Part shown: piece by piece, positions 5,571 through 7,683 of the stretch
Numbering within the stretch: the first letter of the stretch is position 1
How the letters are laid out: each line of letters opens with the position of its first letter
NCBI GenBank assembly: GCA_027005635.1
Contig: JALTLI010000026.1
Coordinates: 1-7,683, forward strand
Origin: Alphaproteobacteria bacterium
GTDB lineage: Bacteria; Pseudomonadota; Alphaproteobacteria; UBA2136; JALTLI01
Direction of reading: 5' to 3'
DNA: 7,683 nt
The notes under the pieces: generated by a model
The model's database searches: none
Seen by the model: only the letters and a program-made list of their open reading frames with translations
Told to the model about the DNA's origin: nothing
Position numbers and translations under genes: made by a program

Positions 5571-5601
5571 TATCTAAAGCTATATACACGTATTTATCGC
5601 A

Positions 5602-6048
5602 CTATCTCCAACCTAAGCTTTCAATTACTTGAGAATATACATATTTTCTCATTTCATCTGCTATGTTATTAGCTATCTCTATTGACGTTTCAAGGGAGAG
5701 TTCTTTAGGTAAAGTACTAACAACACTGCCAGAATTTAAGGTACATTTTACTGTTCGTTGTGGAGGTAAATCAATACTTCTGTAATCAAAACGTAATCTC
5801 TCTGCTAAAGAAAATATTATTGTGTCGCCAGCGGAGGCAGCTCGACGAGTTTCTAGTCTAACAAAGTCCTTAATATCTTGGGGAGATAAAGCACCTCTAG
5901 TCATATCGCCTATCTTTTTTTCGGCAGTATCTCTAGCATTCCTTAATGCATTAAAATCCTTTTTAAGTAAACTAATAATTTGGTCTTTCTGATTTAATTG
6001 TTCTACAACATTATCATATTCACGTATTTTTTTAATAAATTTAAACAT
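5602..6048 (-). CDS. Hypothetical coiled-coil protein
   Basis: This 148-residue protein is of unknown function. Residues 3-50 (IKKIREYDNVVEQLNQKDQI, then SLLKKDFNALRNARDTAEKK) form a strong predicted coiled coil. A basic stretch near VRLETRR (63-69) is followed by a mixed region with RFDYRSIDLPPQRTVKC and a helical end (IEIANNIADEMRKYVYSQVI). It has no signal peptide or membrane segment. ATG 6048 has AGGAG 4 bases upstream, with the stop codon of the 67-residue gene overlapping that site (TTAGGAG), so ribosomes ending the upstream gene can restart here. It lies among DNA-processing genes, but that alone does not define a role. Confidence 0.7.
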   Translation of the reverse strand: MFKFIKKIREYDNVVEQLNQKDQIISLLKKDFNALRNARDTAEKKIGDMTRGALSPQDIKDFVRLETRRAASAGDTIIFSLAERLRFDYRSIDLPPQRTVKCTLNSGSVVSTLPKELSLETSIEIANNIADEMRKYVYSQVIESLGWR

Positions 6049-6055
6049 ATTACTC

Positions 6056-6259
6056 CTAACTATCTAATTCACCTAGTGCGTTCATACACCATTCTCTATG
6101 TTTATCTAATCTAGCATTGGCTTCGTCAATATCTTCTGTAAAGAAGCAAGTGTCTGATATATGTTCAATTAAATTCCTCATAATATTATTCCAATTTTCA
6201 AGGTCTTTAATGTATTCTTGGTCTAAAATACATTCATTACAAATTTTATCTTTCTGCAC
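6056..6259 (-). CDS. 67-residue cysteine-containing hypothetical protein
   Basis: An unrecognised small acidic protein. It opens with KDKICNEC (a CxxC), has a helix (YIKDLENWNNIMRNLIEHI), another Cys in DTCFF and a last one in REWCMNAL. The four Cys could in principle bind a metal, but their spacing is not a standard finger. I place the start at GTG 6259, read as Met, because AGGAG lies 5 bases before it; an in-frame GTG at 6265 overlaps that ribosome site and is unlikely. It overlaps the end of the nuclease gene by 14 bases, so it is probably translated with it. Its stop lies in the ribosome site of the 148-residue gene. Confidence 0.65.
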   Translation of the reverse strand: MQKDKICNECILDQEYIKDLENWNNIMRNLIEHISDTCFFTEDIDEANARLDKHREWCMNALGELDS

Positions 6260-7097
6260 CCTCACTCCTTTTTATATATGATATTTGATTTATATTTTTC
6301 TTTGTAGGCTCATATTTGTTTCCCCAACATGTTTTAACAAATGGACATCTAGCACAACGCCAATCAAGTTGTTCAACACCAGATTTTGTAATTATTGGTT
6401 GATGGCAAGGAGGAAACTCTTCCCAACTTTTAGCTCTTTTTACATCTTTAAGTTTTTCCTCAAAATGCTCTATAGACATATCCATTTCGTAGTCTAGTTT
6501 TTTAGCAGAAATATGTTTAATATCTCCTGTATCTAGGTTATAAACGTCCCAGCCTCCTACACCTGTAGACCATTCTGCACCTTTGTGGTATGTAGGAAGT
6601 TGTATTATGTACCCAAACTCGTCATGTTCTAGCAATGTTTTGGTGTTTTTCCATTTAACTCTATAATTATCACCGCTACAGCACTTAAAGTCATGCATCT
6701 TACCATCTAATCCATAATCGCAACTACCTTTCATTTTCACACCTTGAAATTCCATATTTAATTTGTCTTGCTCATTATGTATTTTAATCCCTGCTTCTTT
6801 CATAAGAAACACTATTATAAATTCAGCAACACTTGACACTAACATTTTTATTCTTGATGTGGGTTTAAACTGGTCTTTATTATAACCCTTTGTTTTGTTT
6901 AATAGATGCCACATCTTTCTTCTTTCAACGGACATTCCAGAAGGGGAGAGGGAAGGCTTTCTTCCCTTGAAAAAAGCCCTTAAACACCCCTCTACGCTTT
7001 TCAAACAATATTGCAAGTTCTCTTCATTTATCTGGTGAGTATTATCACCAGCACTATCGTATATAAACTGCTTAAATTGTTTGATGTGGTTTGACAT
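6246..7097 (-). CDS. PD-(D/E)XK nuclease, RecB/Cas4-like
   Basis: This 283-residue protein is probably a metal-dependent DNA exonuclease of the PD-(D/E)XK superfamily. The catalytic core reads GSCDYGLDG (D127), then HDFKCC (D136, K138), then IQLPTY, the Q-x3-Y motif (Q166, Y170) typical of RecB- and Cas4-like nucleases. The C-terminus has C248-x2-C251-x5-C257, the spacing seen in the Fe-S end of Cas4/AddB-type nucleases. C231 may be the fourth ligand, because the usual N-terminal Cys after SPS (here SPSGMSVERRK, 51-61) is absent. ATG 7097 is preceded by AGGAG, which lies within the last codons of the upstream gene. It probably works in phage recombination, end processing or host-DNA breakdown; no cas1 or cas2 is nearby. 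Confidence 0.8.
   Translation of the reverse strand: MSNHIKQFKQFIYDSAGDNTHQINEENLQYCLKSVEGCLRAFFKGRKPSLSPSGMSVERRKMWHLLNKTKGYNKDQFKPTSRIKMLVSSVAEFIIVFLMKEAGIKIHNEQDKLNMEFQGVKMKGSCDYGLDGKMHDFKCCSGDNYRVKWKNTKTLLEHDEFGYIIQLPTYHKGAEWSTGVGGWDVYNLDTGDIKHISAKKLDYEMDMSIEHFEEKLKDVKRAKSWEEFPPCHQPIITKSGVEQLDWRCARCPFVKTCWGNKYEPTKKNINQISYIKRSEGAER
6265..6269 (-). promoter_or_regulatory. Ribosome site choosing the GTG start at 6259
   Basis: On the minus strand the AAAAAGGAG run ends at 6265, followed by TGAGG and GTG. The alternative GTG at 6265 shares its first G with AGGAG, so the downstream GTG is favoured. Confidence 0.65.
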
Positions 7098-7100
7098 TTA

Positions 7101-7658
7101 TTATTCTCCTACTTCTTCTGGTGGAATAAACGTAGGAAGATTGCCATTAAAGTTTTCAATGTCGTCTAAAACATCTAGTTGTGTGCGTGTCATTTCAGCG
7201 ACTTGAGCCATAAAACCATCAACAGTTGTAAGGTGTTCCATCATAGACAGTGTCATTCCAGCTTTCTTTCCTGCTGCTAATAAAGCAATATTGTTGGCTA
7301 CAATATCAGCCAAACTATCACTACATCTACCAAACATACTTTGGTACTCAATACTCAATTGTGTTTTAGCATCTTTTTTATATGGTGTATAACCACCTTT
7401 ATTCTGTGCTTGAGACTGTTGCTGCACAGGTGCTTGTTGTGTAACTCCGCCAACAGGAGTTACAGTGTATTCGTCATAACCTCTTGCGTTCTTCCCCTTA
7501 ACTACATTAACATTAGTACCTATAGCTGGTGGGGTTTGTCCTGTTTTATAGAAAGCCTTGAATTGTTTTCCTCCTACAGCCATTGTATATTGTGAGCCAC
7601 TTTGGTATTGTTTAGCTACAACACATGCTTCAACATTACCGCTTGCAAATTGTTCCAT
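7101..7658 (-). CDS. Possible single-stranded-DNA-binding protein
   Basis: A 185-residue protein whose role is inferred. Residues 8-68 (GNVEACVVAK, SQYTMAVGGKQFKAFYK, IGTNVNVVKGKNARGYDEYT) alternate short strands as in an OB-fold. Residues 70-90 are a Gln-rich linker (TQQAPVQQQSQAQN), followed by a helical region (100-168) and an acidic end FIPPEEVGE. OB-fold, Gln-rich linker and acidic tail is the layout of many SSBs, but the helical C-terminal domain is extra and I see no diagnostic SSB motif. It directly precedes the RecB/Cas4-like nuclease with 3 bases between stop and start, which fits a binding-protein/nuclease pair. ATG 7658 has AAGGAG at an 8-base spacing. It could instead be an unrelated early protein. 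Confidence 0.45.
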   Translation of the reverse strand: MEQFASGNVEACVVAKQYQSGSQYTMAVGGKQFKAFYKTGQTPPAIGTNVNVVKGKNARGYDEYTVTPVGGVTQQAPVQQQSQAQNKGGYTPYKKDAKTQLSIEYQSMFGRCSDSLADIVANNIALLAAGKKAGMTLSMMEHLTTVDGFMAQVAEMTRTQLDVLDDIENFNGNLPTFIPPEEVGE

Positions 7659-7683
7659 ATTATATATTCTCCTTAATTTATAT

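Noticed and set aside
5550..5601. Possible promoter before the 55-residue gene
   Set aside because: Several TATA-like strings are present, but the best -35 (TTGGAG) matches 3 of 6 bases at a 19-base spacing, so it is no better than chance in this AT-rich gap.
6285..6497. Plus-strand frame with hydrophobic, membrane-like translation
   Set aside because: Antisense to the catalytic and Cys-rich part of the nuclease; no start signals. The same reasoning removes the open plus-strand frames at 5154-5360 and 7341-7595 and the minus-strand ones at 1299-1487 and 2184-2447.
6246..7097. CRISPR-linked Cas4
   Set aside because: The fold is Cas4-like, but no repeat array, cas1 or cas2 is visible and the neighbours are phage replication-type genes; a phage exonuclease role is simpler.

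Overview
The window looks like part of the genome of an AT-rich tailed bacteriophage (Caudoviricetes type). Genes are packed with overlapping starts and stops. The structural and DNA-metabolism blocks run in opposite directions and meet at a shared terminator. Most minus-strand genes have a strong AGGAG Shine-Dalgarno sequence, and two sigma70-like promoters (one with a perfect TTGACA -35 box) are visible. This suggests a host with proteobacteria-like or similar signals, but the sequence does not name the host. No tRNA, rRNA, CRISPR array, integrase or transposase was seen.

Left block, plus strand (about 53-2862): the end of a tail or receptor-binding module. It holds an 8-codon mini-ORF, a 202-residue tail-fibre protein with an internal 32-residue repeat, a 67-residue helical protein, and a 657-residue tail-spike-like protein. 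The last has a G8-like N-terminus, a likely beta-helix centre, a jelly-roll-like domain and a short C-terminal phage-tail motif. The three main genes are linked by a one-base gap, ATGA and TAATG junctions. The spike gene ends in three consecutive stop codons and is followed by two dyads, the second being a good bidirectional terminator.

Right block, minus strand (2948-7658, transcribed right to left): a DNA-metabolism and early-gene operon. In transcription order it encodes a possible single-stranded-DNA-binding protein, a PD-(D/E)XK RecB/Cas4-like nuclease, a small cysteine-containing protein, a coiled-coil protein and a 55-residue helical protein. It continues with an HNH endonuclease, a DEDDy 3'-5' exonuclease fused to a zinc ribbon, two small unknown proteins (59 and 95 residues) and a deoxynucleoside monophosphate kinase. 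Together these fit phage DNA processing and recombination plus dNTP supply. The 55- and 59-residue genes are easily missed because of their size.

Two internal promoters restart transcription within the minus-strand operon, before the exonuclease and before the 59-residue gene. Each has an inverted repeat overlapping the predicted transcription start. At the second, the repeat also forms a hairpin followed by nine T residues that hides the next gene's Shine-Dalgarno sequence, but only in read-through RNA. This is the most interesting regulatory observation in the window. I saw no clearly new multi-gene defence or mobile system.
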